A stretch of DNA of 64,000 bases, taken from assembly GCA_015059435.1 (NCBI GenBank), contig SVAJ01000002.1, positions 212,024-276,023 of the forward strand, given 5' to 3'. Below, piece after piece: positions 8,642 through 17,423 of the stretch. The DNA is from Bacillota bacterium. GTDB taxonomy: Bacteria > Bacillota_I > Bacilli_A > RF39 > UBA660. The notes under the pieces are model-generated. The model did not search any database. It was not told the origin of the DNA and saw nothing but the letters and a program-made list of their open reading frames with translations. The stretch's first letter is position 1; each line of letters starts with the position of its first letter. A program made the position numbers and the translations under genes.

Positions 8642-9895
8642 ATGAGACGAGTAAATAGAAAAAAACAGTTTTATATTACTTTAGTATTTGTACTTGTGTT
8701 AGCAATAGGAATGGGTTATGCATTCTTGAATAGTACATTAAATATTACAGGTAATACTACTATTAAGGAAAATACTTGGGATGTGCATTTTGAAAATTTT
8801 AATGTTACAAATGGTAGTGTAACAGCTACAAATGCAGGACTTGATACTAATTCTACTGCAGTAAATTATACTATTACATTACAAAAGCCAGGAGATTTTT
8901 ATGAATTTACAGTAGATGTTGTAAATGAAGGGACAATTGATGCAATGGTTAGTACTGTCACAAATACAGGACTTACTTATGATCAATCTAAGTATTTGGC
9001 ATATACTGTTACATATAGTGATGGTTCTATGGTTGCTCCTAATCAATTGTTGAAGGCGGAAACTGGATTTGAAACTATCAAAGTAAGAGTTGAGTATAAA
9101 AAAAATATTACTGTTAGTGATTTACCAAATACAAATCAGGTTTTAACATTATCTTTTAGTGCTAATTATGTACAAGCGGATGGTAGTGCTGTTACTGCCA
9201 TATGTAAGAGAGCTAGTTCGCTACATAGTTATTATGGGGCTATAACTTTTGGTAACTTAGGAAGTGGAAATACAATTAATTCAGGAGATGCTTTTGATTG
9301 TGATGTAAATGGTGATGGGGTATTTAATGCAGAAAATGAAAGATTCTATTATGTGACTTCTTTATCTACAAATAGTAATTATGCAGTACTTATTTATTAT
9401 TCTAATGTTAGTAATGGTGTTACTCCAACTACTAGTGTTACTTATGCATATGATTCAAATGCCGTTTCAGGAGTTAATTATAATGGTCCACAAACTGCTA
9501 AAAATAATTTACCAACTACTGCGCAATGGAAGAATGTAAGTTTATCCAGTGAGACTAGAAATATAATTGATGAACTAAATGATGTTAAAGTAAATAATTT
9601 TAGTTATCAAGGGCGTGCAGCTAGACTTTTGACATATCAAGAGGTAGTAGCTGCTTGTGGTAGTACTTCAATTTATCCACAAAATCAATTTTTATTAGAA
9701 AACACAAAATATGTGTCTGATAGTTATGTGTTAGGTTATTGGTTAGAAACTCCTAGACATATGTCTGCATATTATGCTTGGCCAGTCGATGGTATAAATA
9801 AACAAATTGGTGGAGGAGTTGATCACGCTAACGATACTAGTAGGTATGGTGTTCGTCCAGCAATTGAAGTATTAAAGAGTAGAATTAGATATTAA
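8642..9895 (+). CDS. Secreted TasA/camelysin-like protein with a calcium-loop C-terminal domain
   Basis: The N-terminus has a basic stretch, a hydrophobic segment (residues 9-28) ending in GYAFLNSTLNITGNTTI, and then a beta-rich domain (WDVHFENF, LQKPGDFYEFTVDVVNEGTIDA). This matches the SipW-dependent TasA/CalY type of surface proteins, as inferred from the signal region. Residues 1-175 are close to the protein at 59071. A second domain (about 183-417) starts at CKRASS, contains an EF-hand-like loop DVNGDGVFNAEN near residue 222, and ends in YGVRPAIEVLKSRI. No sipW gene is visible in the window. The function is probably in surface fibres or coat; this is inference. Confidence 0.65.
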   Translation: MRRVNRKKQFYITLVFVLVLAIGMGYAFLNSTLNITGNTTIKENTWDVHFENFNVTNGSVTATNAGLDTNSTAVNYTITLQKPGDFYEFTVDVVNEGTIDAMVSTVTNTGLTYDQSKYLAYTVTYSDGSMVAPNQLLKAETGFETIKVRVEYKKNITVSDLPNTNQVLTLSFSANYVQADGSAVTAICKRASSLHSYYGAITFGNLGSGNTINSGDAFDCDVNGDGVFNAENERFYYVTSLSTNSNYAVLIYYSNVSNGVTPTTSVTYAYDSNAVSGVNYNGPQTAKNNLPTTAQWKNVSLSSETRNIIDELNDVKVNNFSYQGRAARLLTYQEVVAACGSTSIYPQNQFLLENTKYVSDSYVLGYWLETPRHMSAYYAWPVDGINKQIGGGVDHANDTSRYGVRPAIEVLKSRIRY

Positions 9896-9941
9896 TAATA
9901 TAAAATTATATATTTCGACATATAATTACTTAGGTGATTAT

Positions 9942-10637
9942 ATGTTTTTTAATTTGTTTTCTATTTTTAAAGATATGATATTTTTTACTGGAAGTTATTC
10001 TAATGATGTGTTTTTGGAACCACTTAGTAGTGAGGATGAGAGGAAATATATTTTATTAAAAGAATCTGGTGATGTTGATGCCCGTAATAAATTAATAGAG
10101 CATAATTTAAGATTAGTTGCTCATATTGTTAAAAAGTTTGATAAAAATGGATTAGATAATGATGATTTGATTAGTATTGGAACTATTGGATTAATTAAAG
10201 GAGTAGATACTTTTTCTTCTAATAAGGGTGTTAAAATTACGACTTATTGTGCTAGATGTATAGAAAACGAAATATTAATGTATTTTAGAAGTAATAATAA
10301 ATATAGTAAAGATATATCTATTAATGAATCAGTTGGTTTTGATAAAGATGGTAATGAAATTCAAATACTTGATATTTTAAAAACATCTGCTCCTGATTAT
10401 ATAGAAGATATTAATATTAAAGATAATATTAAGTTATTAAATAAGTATATAAAAATATTAACTCCTAGAGAAAAAGAAATATTAGTACTTAGATATGGTC
10501 TTGGTAATAATGATGAATTAACTCAGAAAGTAATTGCTAAAAAGTTAGGTATTTCTAGGAGTTATGTTTCTAGAATAGAGAAAAGAGCATTAACAAAAAT
10601 TTTAAGAGAATTTATTCGAAATAATCGAGTTGAATAA
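9942..10637 (+). CDS. sigK: Mother-cell sporulation sigma factor SigK
   Basis: SigK directs late mother-cell transcription during sporulation. The N-terminus (MFFNLFSIFKDMIFFTGSY) is hydrophobic like the Bacillus pro-sequence removed by SpoIVFB. The conserved core is clear: EHNLRLVAHIVKKF, DDLISIGTIGLIKG, CARCIENEILMYFR, and the region 4.2 helix KKLGISRSYVSRIEKRAL. The 231 residues are uninterrupted, with no skin-like element. The ATG follows TAGGTGAT. The polysaccharide deacetylase gene lies 50 bases downstream. The presence of sigK strongly implies a spore-forming ancestor and probably a spore-forming organism. Confidence 0.93.
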   Translation: MFFNLFSIFKDMIFFTGSYSNDVFLEPLSSEDERKYILLKESGDVDARNKLIEHNLRLVAHIVKKFDKNGLDNDDLISIGTIGLIKGVDTFSSNKGVKITTYCARCIENEILMYFRSNNKYSKDISINESVGFDKDGNEIQILDILKTSAPDYIEDINIKDNIKLLNKYIKILTPREKEILVLRYGLGNNDELTQKVIAKKLGISRSYVSRIEKRALTKILREFIRNNRVE

Positions 10638-10687
10638 TCTAGACAGTTTTCTAAAATAAAAGTATAATATTGTTAGTGGGTGATATT

Positions 10688-12241
10688 ATGGCTAAATTGA
10701 GAAAACACAAAGATTATAAGAAATATAGTAAGAGCTCTAAGAATATAAATATTGATAGAGTTAAGAATAAGTATAAAAAAGAAGATGAAGTTGAATTATT
10801 AGAAGAATTTAATGAAAAAGAGGTTGTAGAAAAGAAAGTTAGTGTATTTAGCTTTCTTAGAAAAAAATCTTTCTATAATTCAGTTTTAATTGCTTTTATA
10901 GCTATTTTTCTAGTGTTTTTAGGATTTTATATTTTAGTTCCTAAAATTGAATTGAAGGGTAAAAACTATTTAGTCATAAATTATAAAGAAAAGTATAAAG
11001 AAGAAGGATATAGAGCTAGTTTTCATGGAAAAGATATTAGTAAGTTTGTCAAGAAAAGTGGGCATGTTAATTATAATAAATTAGGTAGTTATAAGATTAC
11101 ATATACTATTAAATATCATGGGTTAAAGTCAAAAGCTGTGCGTTATGTAGAAGTTAAAGATACGAGTAAACCAAGTATTTCTATAGATGGTGAAAAAGAT
11201 CTTTATACTTGTCCTGGCAAAGAGTACACTGTTCCTACATATAAAGCATTAGATAATTATGATGGAAATTTAACTAAGAAAGTTAAAGTTACTAAGGAAA
11301 AAGATTTTATATTATATAGTGTTACTGATAGTAATGGCAATAAAAAAGAAGTTAAACAACAAGTTATTTATAAGGATAAAATTAATCCAGAAATAATTAT
11401 CGATAATGAAGAAGTTTATTTATATTCTGGTGAAAAATTTAATGATAAATATAGTGCTCGTGATAATTGTGATGGGGATATAACTGATAAAGTAAAAGTA
11501 GAAGGCAAAATAGATGTTAATGTTCCTGCATCTTATAAATTAGTTTATAGTGTTAGTGATAAAGCTGGAAATAGGGTAGAAAAAACTCGTAAAGTTATTA
11601 TTCAGGAAAGAGGAAAAAATGGAACTATATATTTAACATTTGATGATGGCCCTAAAGATGGTACTACTAATGTTATTCTGGATATCTTAAAAGAAGAAGG
11701 GGTAAAAGCGACGTTTTTTGTTACTAATGGTGGACCGGATAGTTTAATTAAGAGAGAATATGATGAAGGTCATACTGTTGCTTTGCATACAGCTTCGCAT
11801 GATTATAGTTATATATATTCATCTGTAGAAAATTATTATAAAGATTTAAATTCTGTATCTGATAGAGTTAAGAGAATAACGGGTCAAGAAAGTAAATTAA
11901 TACGTTTTCCAGGTGGAGCTAGTAATACTATAAGTAGAAGATATTGCGTTGGTATTATGAGTACTCTTACAAAGGATGTTGTAAATAAGGGATATAAATA
12001 TTATGACTGGAATTTATCTAGTGGAGATGCAGCTTATGGTAATCATAGTGCTGAAGAAATTAAAAACAATGTAATTAGAAATTTAAGTAGTGATAGAATA
12101 AATATAGTGTTAATGCATGATATTAAACCATATACTAGAGATGCATTAAGAGATATAATTAGATATGGAAAAGCTAATGGTTTTAGATTTGAAAAAATAA
12201 CTATGGCTACTGAAATTATGTCACAAAAAGTTAATAATTAG
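10688..12241 (+). CDS. Membrane-anchored polysaccharide deacetylase with immunoglobulin-like DUF5011 repeats
   Basis: The protein has a charged N-terminus of about 65 residues and one membrane segment near 70-92. Two or three beta-sandwich repeats follow, of the type DTSKPSISIDGEKDLYTCPGKEY...D..DGNLTKKV (about 90-310, DUF5011-like). A NodB deacetylase domain follows from about 315: TFDDGP with the catalytic and metal aspartates, HTASHDY with the two histidines, RFPGG, and a C-terminal LMHD. It probably removes acetyl groups from peptidoglycan or another surface glycan. The start at 10688 has a GGGTGAT site; an upstream in-frame TTG at 10670 lacks one. Confidence 0.88.
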   Translation: MAKLRKHKDYKKYSKSSKNINIDRVKNKYKKEDEVELLEEFNEKEVVEKKVSVFSFLRKKSFYNSVLIAFIAIFLVFLGFYILVPKIELKGKNYLVINYKEKYKEEGYRASFHGKDISKFVKKSGHVNYNKLGSYKITYTIKYHGLKSKAVRYVEVKDTSKPSISIDGEKDLYTCPGKEYTVPTYKALDNYDGNLTKKVKVTKEKDFILYSVTDSNGNKKEVKQQVIYKDKINPEIIIDNEEVYLYSGEKFNDKYSARDNCDGDITDKVKVEGKIDVNVPASYKLVYSVSDKAGNRVEKTRKVIIQERGKNGTIYLTFDDGPKDGTTNVILDILKEEGVKATFFVTNGGPDSLIKREYDEGHTVALHTASHDYSYIYSSVENYYKDLNSVSDRVKRITGQESKLIRFPGGASNTISRRYCVGIMSTLTKDVVNKGYKYYDWNLSSGDAAYGNHSAEEIKNNVIRNLSSDRINIVLMHDIKPYTRDALRDIIRYGKANGFRFEKITMATEIMSQKVNN

Positions 12242-12285
12242 ACTAATTAATAAAAATACGTTATAATAGATAATAGGTGATACTT

Positions 12286-12804
12286 ATGAATTTTTTTAAA
12301 CCAACAATTTATAAAAAAAATATCTATGAGATTAATTACAAAAAATTAAAAAAAATGGGTATTACATGTTTAGTATTTGATTTAGATAATACATTAGGAT
12401 TATATGAGCATAAAAAGTGTCCTGATGAATCTAAAAAGTTAATAGAAAAGTTACAAAAAGATTTCTTAATATTAATTGCATCTAATAATACAAAAAAAAG
12501 AATTAAACCATATTTAGATGATTTAGGTGTTGGTGGAGTATCGATGTGTATGAAGCCATTAACATTTGGACTTGCGAGAATGAAGAAAAAATATAATTTA
12601 AAAAAGAGTGAAATGGTAATAATAGGTGATCAGATAGTTACTGATATAGTATGTGGTAAAAGATTTAGAATAAAGACCATATTGGTTGATCCACTAGGAG
12701 AGAAAGATTTGAAAATAACAGGTTTGAATCGAAAAATAGAAAAATTTATTATTAAGATTTATTCTAAGCAGGGTAAATTTGAGCGAGGTAAGTATTATGA
12801 ATAA
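12286..12804 (+). CDS. yqeG: YqeG-family HAD phosphatase
   Basis: This 172-residue HAD-type hydrolase has the motif I DLDNTLGLY near residue 33, the motif II serine/asparagine at IASNN near 69, and the motif III/IV block GDQIVTDIVCGKR near 122. In Bacillus the gene is followed by yqeH, as here. The ATG at 12286 is preceded by TAGGTGAT; an in-frame GTG at 12277 lies inside that ribosome site and is rejected. The end overlaps yqeH by 8 bases. Its substrate is unknown in the family. Confidence 0.88.
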   Translation: MNFFKPTIYKKNIYEINYKKLKKMGITCLVFDLDNTLGLYEHKKCPDESKKLIEKLQKDFLILIASNNTKKRIKPYLDDLGVGGVSMCMKPLTFGLARMKKKYNLKKSEMVIIGDQIVTDIVCGKRFRIKTILVDPLGEKDLKITGLNRKIEKFIIKIYSKQGKFERGKYYE

Positions 12805-13807
12805 TGAAAAAAAATGTTTAGGTTGTGGTGTTATATTACAAGATGAGAATGTTTTACAGGAAGGTTATACTACAAGTTTAGATAATGATATTTGTCAAAG
12901 ATGTTTTAGAATGAAAAATTATGGAGAATATCAAATTATAACTAAGTCTACTGATGAATATATTTCTATTTTAAAGAGTGTTGGTGAAACTAAAGACTTG
13001 GTTTTATATATAACAGATTTATTAAATTTAGATAAGGATTTAGAGCAATTAAGAGAGTATATTCCAAACAAAATGATACTTGTTTTAAATAAAAAAGATG
13101 CTTTACCTAAATCAGTTAAAGAAGAAAAATTAAAAAAATATATTGAAGATAAGAATTTAGATTTTTTAGAAATAATCGTTGTTAGTGTTAGTAAAAACTA
13201 TAATATAGATTATTTAATGAAGAGAATTAAATATTATCAAACTAGTCGTAATGTATATGCAGTAGGGCATACTAATGTAGGTAAGAGTAGTTTAATTAAT
13301 AAGTTAATTAAAAATTATTCTGATAATACTCAAGAATTAACTATGTCACCACTTCCAGCAACTACACTTAATACAGTTAATATTGAAATAAATGAATACT
13401 TAACATTAATAGATACTCCTGGGCTTGTAGATCCTGGTTGTTTACTTAATTATGTTGATCCTAAGATGGTAAAAAGAATTTCTCCTAATAAAGAAATAAA
13501 ACCAAAGACATATCAAATAAAGAAAAATCAATCTATTGTAATAGAGGATTTAGTTAGAATAGATTATGTAGAGGGAGAAAAGAATAGTTTTACTGTGTAT
13601 GTTTCTAATGATTTAAAAGTAAAAAGATATTTAAATTCTAATAATAGAAGTGAATTAAAAGACTTGAATAAAATTACATATAATGTTAAATATGGTGAGG
13701 ATTTAGTTATAAATGGACTTGGTTTTATTAAGATAGTAGATAAAGCTGTAGTAGATGTTTATATTAATAAAAATGTATCTACATTTACTAGAAAATCACT
13801 TATTTAA
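12797..13807 (+). CDS. yqeH: Ribosome biogenesis GTPase YqeH
   Basis: YqeH is a circularly permuted GTPase needed for 30S assembly. A treble-clef zinc site (CLGC...CQRC) occupies residues 6-40. The permuted G motifs follow: NKKDAL (G4) near 103, VSVS (G5) near 135, GHTNVGKSSLIN (G1) near 160 and DTPG (G3) near 207. The C-terminal part is the beta-rich YqeH domain. The ATG at 12797 overlaps the end of yqeG (translational coupling); upstream in-frame codons lack a ribosome site. The length, 336 residues, is slightly short of the Bacillus protein. Confidence 0.92.
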   Translation: MNNEKKCLGCGVILQDENVLQEGYTTSLDNDICQRCFRMKNYGEYQIITKSTDEYISILKSVGETKDLVLYITDLLNLDKDLEQLREYIPNKMILVLNKKDALPKSVKEEKLKKYIEDKNLDFLEIIVVSVSKNYNIDYLMKRIKYYQTSRNVYAVGHTNVGKSSLINKLIKNYSDNTQELTMSPLPATTLNTVNIEINEYLTLIDTPGLVDPGCLLNYVDPKMVKRISPNKEIKPKTYQIKKNQSIVIEDLVRIDYVEGEKNSFTVYVSNDLKVKRYLNSNNRSELKDLNKITYNVKYGEDLVINGLGFIKIVDKAVVDVYINKNVSTFTRKSLI

Positions 13808-13867
13808 TTTACAAATACTTATAGAAAATATTTTTTATAAGTTTTTTGTTTTTGTATTAATAAAATG

Positions 13868-13876
13868 TGTTATAAT
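13868..13876 (+). promoter_or_regulatory. Extended -10 promoter before dnaG
   Basis: TGTTATAAT is a perfect TATAAT with the extended TGn element. The -35 region is weak (TTGTTT, 19 bases upstream). It sits 35 bases before the dnaG ATG and probably starts the dnaG-rpoD-trmK operon. Confidence 0.6.
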
Positions 13877-13902
13877 ATAATGGTTCAAGGAGGGTTTTAT
13901 CT

Positions 13903-15633
13903 ATGAATAATGATCTAGTTAGTACAATTAGAAGTAAAACAGATATAGTAGATATAATAGGTGAAGAAATCCCTCTAGTTGCGCGTGGTAAAAACTTTTT
14001 TGGAGTATGTCCGTTCCATGATGATTCTAATCCATCTATGTGTGTATCTCGTGAAAAACAAATTTATACTTGTTTTTCTTGTCATGCTACTGGGAATGTA
14101 TATACTTTTTTGATGAATTATCATCATATGGACTTTAAAGAAACACTTAAATATTTAGGAGAAAAAGTAGGAGTAGATGTTTCTAATATTTCTATTAAAA
14201 GTAAAGTAACTAAGTTTGATAAATTTTATGATATATATAATTTTTCCAATAAGTATTATCATAATAACTTGTTATCAAAAGCAGGTGTTGTTGCTCGTAA
14301 ATATTTAGCTAATCGTAAGATTACAGATGAAGTAATAAAAGAATTTGAAATAGGTTTATCTTTAGAAGATAGAGGAGATTTAACTAGATTGCTTACTAGT
14401 AAGAACTATGAACTTAGTGAATTAAATAGAATAGGTTTATCTAGTGATGATAGAGATATATATAATGATAGAATTATGTTTCCTCTATATGATGTTAATG
14501 GTAGAGTAGTTGGATTTAGTGGAAGAATATATAAAGATAATGGTCAAAATAAATATCTTAATACTCGTGAGACTGATATATTTAAAAAAGGTGAAATGTT
14601 ATATCATTATCATATAGCTAGAGAAGAATGTAGATTAAAGAAATCTGTTATTGTAATGGAAGGTTTCATGGATGTTATTAGAGCAAGTACTATTGGTATT
14701 AAGAATACTGTTGCTTTAATGGGAACTGCCTTAACTAAGGAACAAATTAATCTATTAAAAAGACTTTCTAATAATATAATATTATGTTTAGATGGTGATG
14801 ATCCTGGAGTACATGCAACACTTAGTATTGGTGATATGTTACTTGATGAAGGAATTGAAGTTAAAGTTGTTAATTTGCCTAATCCAGATGATCCTGATAG
14901 TTTTATACTTAATAATGGTGAAGAAAGATTTAAAAACTTAGTTGATAGTGCTATTAACTTTAATGATTTTAAATTAAATAAGTTAAAAGAAAAAGTTGAT
15001 TTTAGAAGTGATGTAGAAAAAGCAGATTATATAAATACAGTTTTATCTGAAACTGTTAAGATTAATGATCCTATTAGAATAGAAATAGTATTAAAAAAAC
15101 TTGCAAAAGAGTTTGATATAGGGTATAATACACTGGAAATGCGGTTTAATGACTTAAAAGGTAAAACAGAGAAAAAAGTAGTAGAAAAACCTATTATTAT
15201 AGATCGTATTAAAAGTAAGAAAAAAACAAAGTATGAGAAGGCTATGGAACAAATACTTTATTCAATGCTTAATAACGATTGGGTTATAAGCCAAGTAAGT
15301 AAGGAAAGATTAATATTTCCTAGTGATCAGAGTCGTTTATTAGCAAGTGAGATAAGTTATTATTATTCACAGAATGGTAATATTAATATTCCGGATTTTT
15401 ATACTTATGTTCAAGATAAAGAAGATATAGTGGTTTTACTTAATGAAATTTTAGCTAATGATTATTTGGATGAAATAAGTAAAGAAGAATTATTCCAGTA
15501 CTTTAAAGTTATTAGGGATTATAGTAAAAACCAAGAAATTAAGAGACTTACAGTACTGATGAAAAAAGAGAGTGATCCAATAGAACAAGCTAAAATAGCT
15601 GATAAGATAATGAAACTTAGGATAGGAGAATAG
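13903..15633 (+). CDS. dnaG: DNA primase
   Basis: DnaG synthesises RNA primers at the replication fork. The N-terminal zinc motif is visible (CPFHDD..PSM...CFSCHATG, residues 37-65). The central TOPRIM domain shows [11 protein letters not shown] near 250, ALMGTALT near 272 and LCLDGDDPG near 296. The C-terminal 130 residues form a helical helicase-binding region. It lies 2 bases before rpoD, the macromolecular-synthesis operon arrangement. Length is 576 residues. AAGGAGGG precedes the ATG. Confidence 0.97.
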   Translation: MNNDLVSTIRSKTDIVDIIGEEIPLVARGKNFFGVCPFHDDSNPSMCVSREKQIYTCFSCHATGNVYTFLMNYHHMDFKETLKYLGEKVGVDVSNISIKSKVTKFDKFYDIYNFSNKYYHNNLLSKAGVVARKYLANRKITDEVIKEFEIGLSLEDRGDLTRLLTSKNYELSELNRIGLSSDDRDIYNDRIMFPLYDVNGRVVGFSGRIYKDNGQNKYLNTRETDIFKKGEMLYHYHIAREECRLKKSVIVMEGFMDVIRASTIGIKNTVALMGTALTKEQINLLKRLSNNIILCLDGDDPGVHATLSIGDMLLDEGIEVKVVNLPNPDDPDSFILNNGEERFKNLVDSAINFNDFKLNKLKEKVDFRSDVEKADYINTVLSETVKINDPIRIEIVLKKLAKEFDIGYNTLEMRFNDLKGKTEKKVVEKPIIIDRIKSKKKTKYEKAMEQILYSMLNNDWVISQVSKERLIFPSDQSRLLASEISYYYSQNGNINIPDFYTYVQDKEDIVVLLNEILANDYLDEISKEELFQYFKVIRDYSKNQEIKRLTVLMKKESDPIEQAKIADKIMKLRIGE

Positions 15634-15635
15634 AT

Positions 15636-16727
15636 ATGGTTGGAGAAATAAAGACACTAGATGATAGAAAAAAGAAATTAATTTCATTAGGGAAAAAACA
15701 AGGTTATATAACTTATGAGCAATTAGCTGATGAATTAAAGGGATTAGAAATTGATAGTGATTCTTTAGATGAGTTATATAATGCATTAATGGAAGAGGAA
15801 ATAGAAATTGTTTCTGAAGATGGTAGTGATGATGCTAGTGGAGAAGAAATAACTACTGATGTGGTAGTAGAAGATTTAACTTTATCTAAAGATGTTAAGA
15901 TTAATGATCCAGTTAGAATGTATTTAAAAGAAATTGGACGTATTAACTTACTTACATCTGATGAAGAATTTGAATATGCACAAAGAGCTGAACAAGGTGA
16001 TGAAGAAGCTAAAAGATTACTTGCTGAATCTAATCTTCGTTTAGTTGTATCTATTGCTAAAAGATATGTTGGACGTGGAATGTTATTTTTAGATTTAATT
16101 CAAGAAGGTAATATTGGATTAATGAAAGCTGTAGATAAGTTTGATCCTACTAAAGGATATAAATTTTCTACATATGCTACTTGGTGGATAAGACAAGCTA
16201 TTACTCGTGCAATAGCTGATCAAGCTAGAACTATTCGTGTACCTGTTCATATGGTTGAAACTATTAATAAATTAGCTCGTGTACAAAGACAATTAACACA
16301 AGAGTTAAATCGTGAGCCTACTGATGAAGAAATTGCTAAAAAGCTTGGAATTACTACTGAAAAGGTTCGTGAAGTATATAAAATTTCTCAAGATCCAGTT
16401 TCACTTGAAACTCCAATTGGAGAAGAAGATGATTCACACTTAGGTGATTTTATTAAAGATGAAAGAACTATGGGCCCTGAGGAGTATGCAACTATAGAAA
16501 TGTTAAAAGAAGAACTTCAAGGTGTTTTAGGAACATTAACTGAAAGAGAAGAAAAAGTATTAAGATTAAGATTTGGTCTTGATGATGGACAATGTAGAAC
16601 ACTAGAAGAAGTAGGACAAATATTTGGGGTTACAAGAGAAAGAATTCGTCAAATAGAAGCAAAAGCACTTCGTAAATTAAGACATCCATCTAGATCTCGT
16701 AAACTAAAGGATTTCTTAACAGATTAA
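15636..16727 (+). CDS. rpoD: Primary sigma factor RpoD/SigA
   Basis: This is the housekeeping sigma factor. Region 1.2 begins at [16 protein letters not shown] near residue 92. Region 2 follows with the core-binding and -10 recognition helix ([37 protein letters not shown]). Region 3 is [18 protein letters not shown]. Region 4 ends with [33 protein letters not shown]. The 363-residue length and short N-terminal part match Bacillus SigA. Its stop overlaps the trmK ATG by one base. The recognised promoter types in this window are TTGACA/TATAAT. Confidence 0.98.
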   Translation: MVGEIKTLDDRKKKLISLGKKQGYITYEQLADELKGLEIDSDSLDELYNALMEEEIEIVSEDGSDDASGEEITTDVVVEDLTLSKDVKINDPVRMYLKEIGRINLLTSDEEFEYAQRAEQGDEEAKRLLAESNLRLVVSIAKRYVGRGMLFLDLIQEGNIGLMKAVDKFDPTKGYKFSTYATWWIRQAITRAIADQARTIRVPVHMVETINKLARVQRQLTQELNREPTDEEIAKKLGITTEKVREVYKISQDPVSLETPIGEEDDSHLGDFIKDERTMGPEEYATIEMLKEELQGVLGTLTEREEKVLRLRFGLDDGQCRTLEEVGQIFGVTRERIRQIEAKALRKLRHPSRSRKLKDFLTD

Positions 16728-17392
16728 TGAAAATTAATGATAGATTAAAACAAATAGGAGATTTAGTTGATGCTAACTCTTTTTGTTTAGATGTTGGTTG
16801 TGATCATGCACTATTAGATATTTATTTAGTAAAAAAAGATAAGAATATTACTGCTATTGCAAGTGATATTGCAGAAGGACCATTAAATAGTGCAAGAGAA
16901 AACATAAAGCGTGAAAAATTAGAAGATAAAATAGAGGTTAGATTAGGAAATGGTCTTGATACATATACAGATGAAGTAGATACGGCCATTGTTTCTGGTA
17001 TGGGTGGTAGAACTATAATAGGTATATTTAAAAATAATTTACATATTACTAGGAAATTAGATACTATTATAGTTAGTCCTAATAATTATCAAGAAGATGT
17101 TAAAAGATTTTTGGTTAAGTGTGGTTTTTATATAGAAGACGAAGAATTAGTAAAAGAAGGTAAATTTATTTATCAAATAATTAAATTAAAGAAGGGTAGA
17201 AAAAAATATTCTAAAAAAGAATATTTCTTTGGACCTAAATTATTAGAAAAACGTGGTAAATTATTTATAGATTATTATACTCGAGAATTAAAGAGTAGAG
17301 AAATTTTAATTAATTTATTACCTAAAAATTATAGATTAAAGAAATTTAAAATAAATAAAGAAATAAAATTAATAAGAGAAGTTTTAAAATAA
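16727..17392 (+). CDS. trmK: tRNA (adenine-N1-A22) methyltransferase TrmK
   Basis: TrmK methylates A22 of tRNAs with S-adenosylmethionine. The protein has the Rossmann motif CLDVGCDHALLDIYL near residue 20, ASDIAEGPLNSARENI near 46, and the family-specific VSGMGGRTI near 90 and PNNYQEDVKRFL near 118. A C-terminal coiled coil is expected for TrmK; residues 150-221 are lysine-rich and helical. Its position directly after rpoD is the conserved Bacillus order (sigA-yqfN). It overlaps the rpoD stop by one base. It is followed by a bidirectional terminator. Confidence 0.92.
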   Translation: MKINDRLKQIGDLVDANSFCLDVGCDHALLDIYLVKKDKNITAIASDIAEGPLNSARENIKREKLEDKIEVRLGNGLDTYTDEVDTAIVSGMGGRTIIGIFKNNLHITRKLDTIIVSPNNYQEDVKRFLVKCGFYIEDEELVKEGKFIYQIIKLKKGRKKYSKKEYFFGPKLLEKRGKLFIDYYTRELKSREILINLLPKNYRLKKFKINKEIKLIREVLK

Positions 17393-17423
17393 AAATGATA
17401 GAAATTATTCTATCATTTTTTTA
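17392..17423. terminator. Bidirectional terminator between trmK and the ClpX-like gene
   Basis: A long stem AAAATGATAGAA / TTCTATCATTTT with an ATTA loop has T runs on both strands. It overlaps the stop codons of both convergent genes. Confidence 0.85.

Noticed and set aside
9942..10637. SigE or SigF instead of SigK
   Set aside because: The pro-sequence, the CARCIENEILMYFR block and the RSYVSRIEKRAL ending match SigK best; no spoIIGA or spoIIAB neighbour is present.
15490..15786. Minus-strand frame of about 98 codons across the dnaG-rpoD junction
   Set aside because: It is antisense to two certain housekeeping genes and has no ribosome site.
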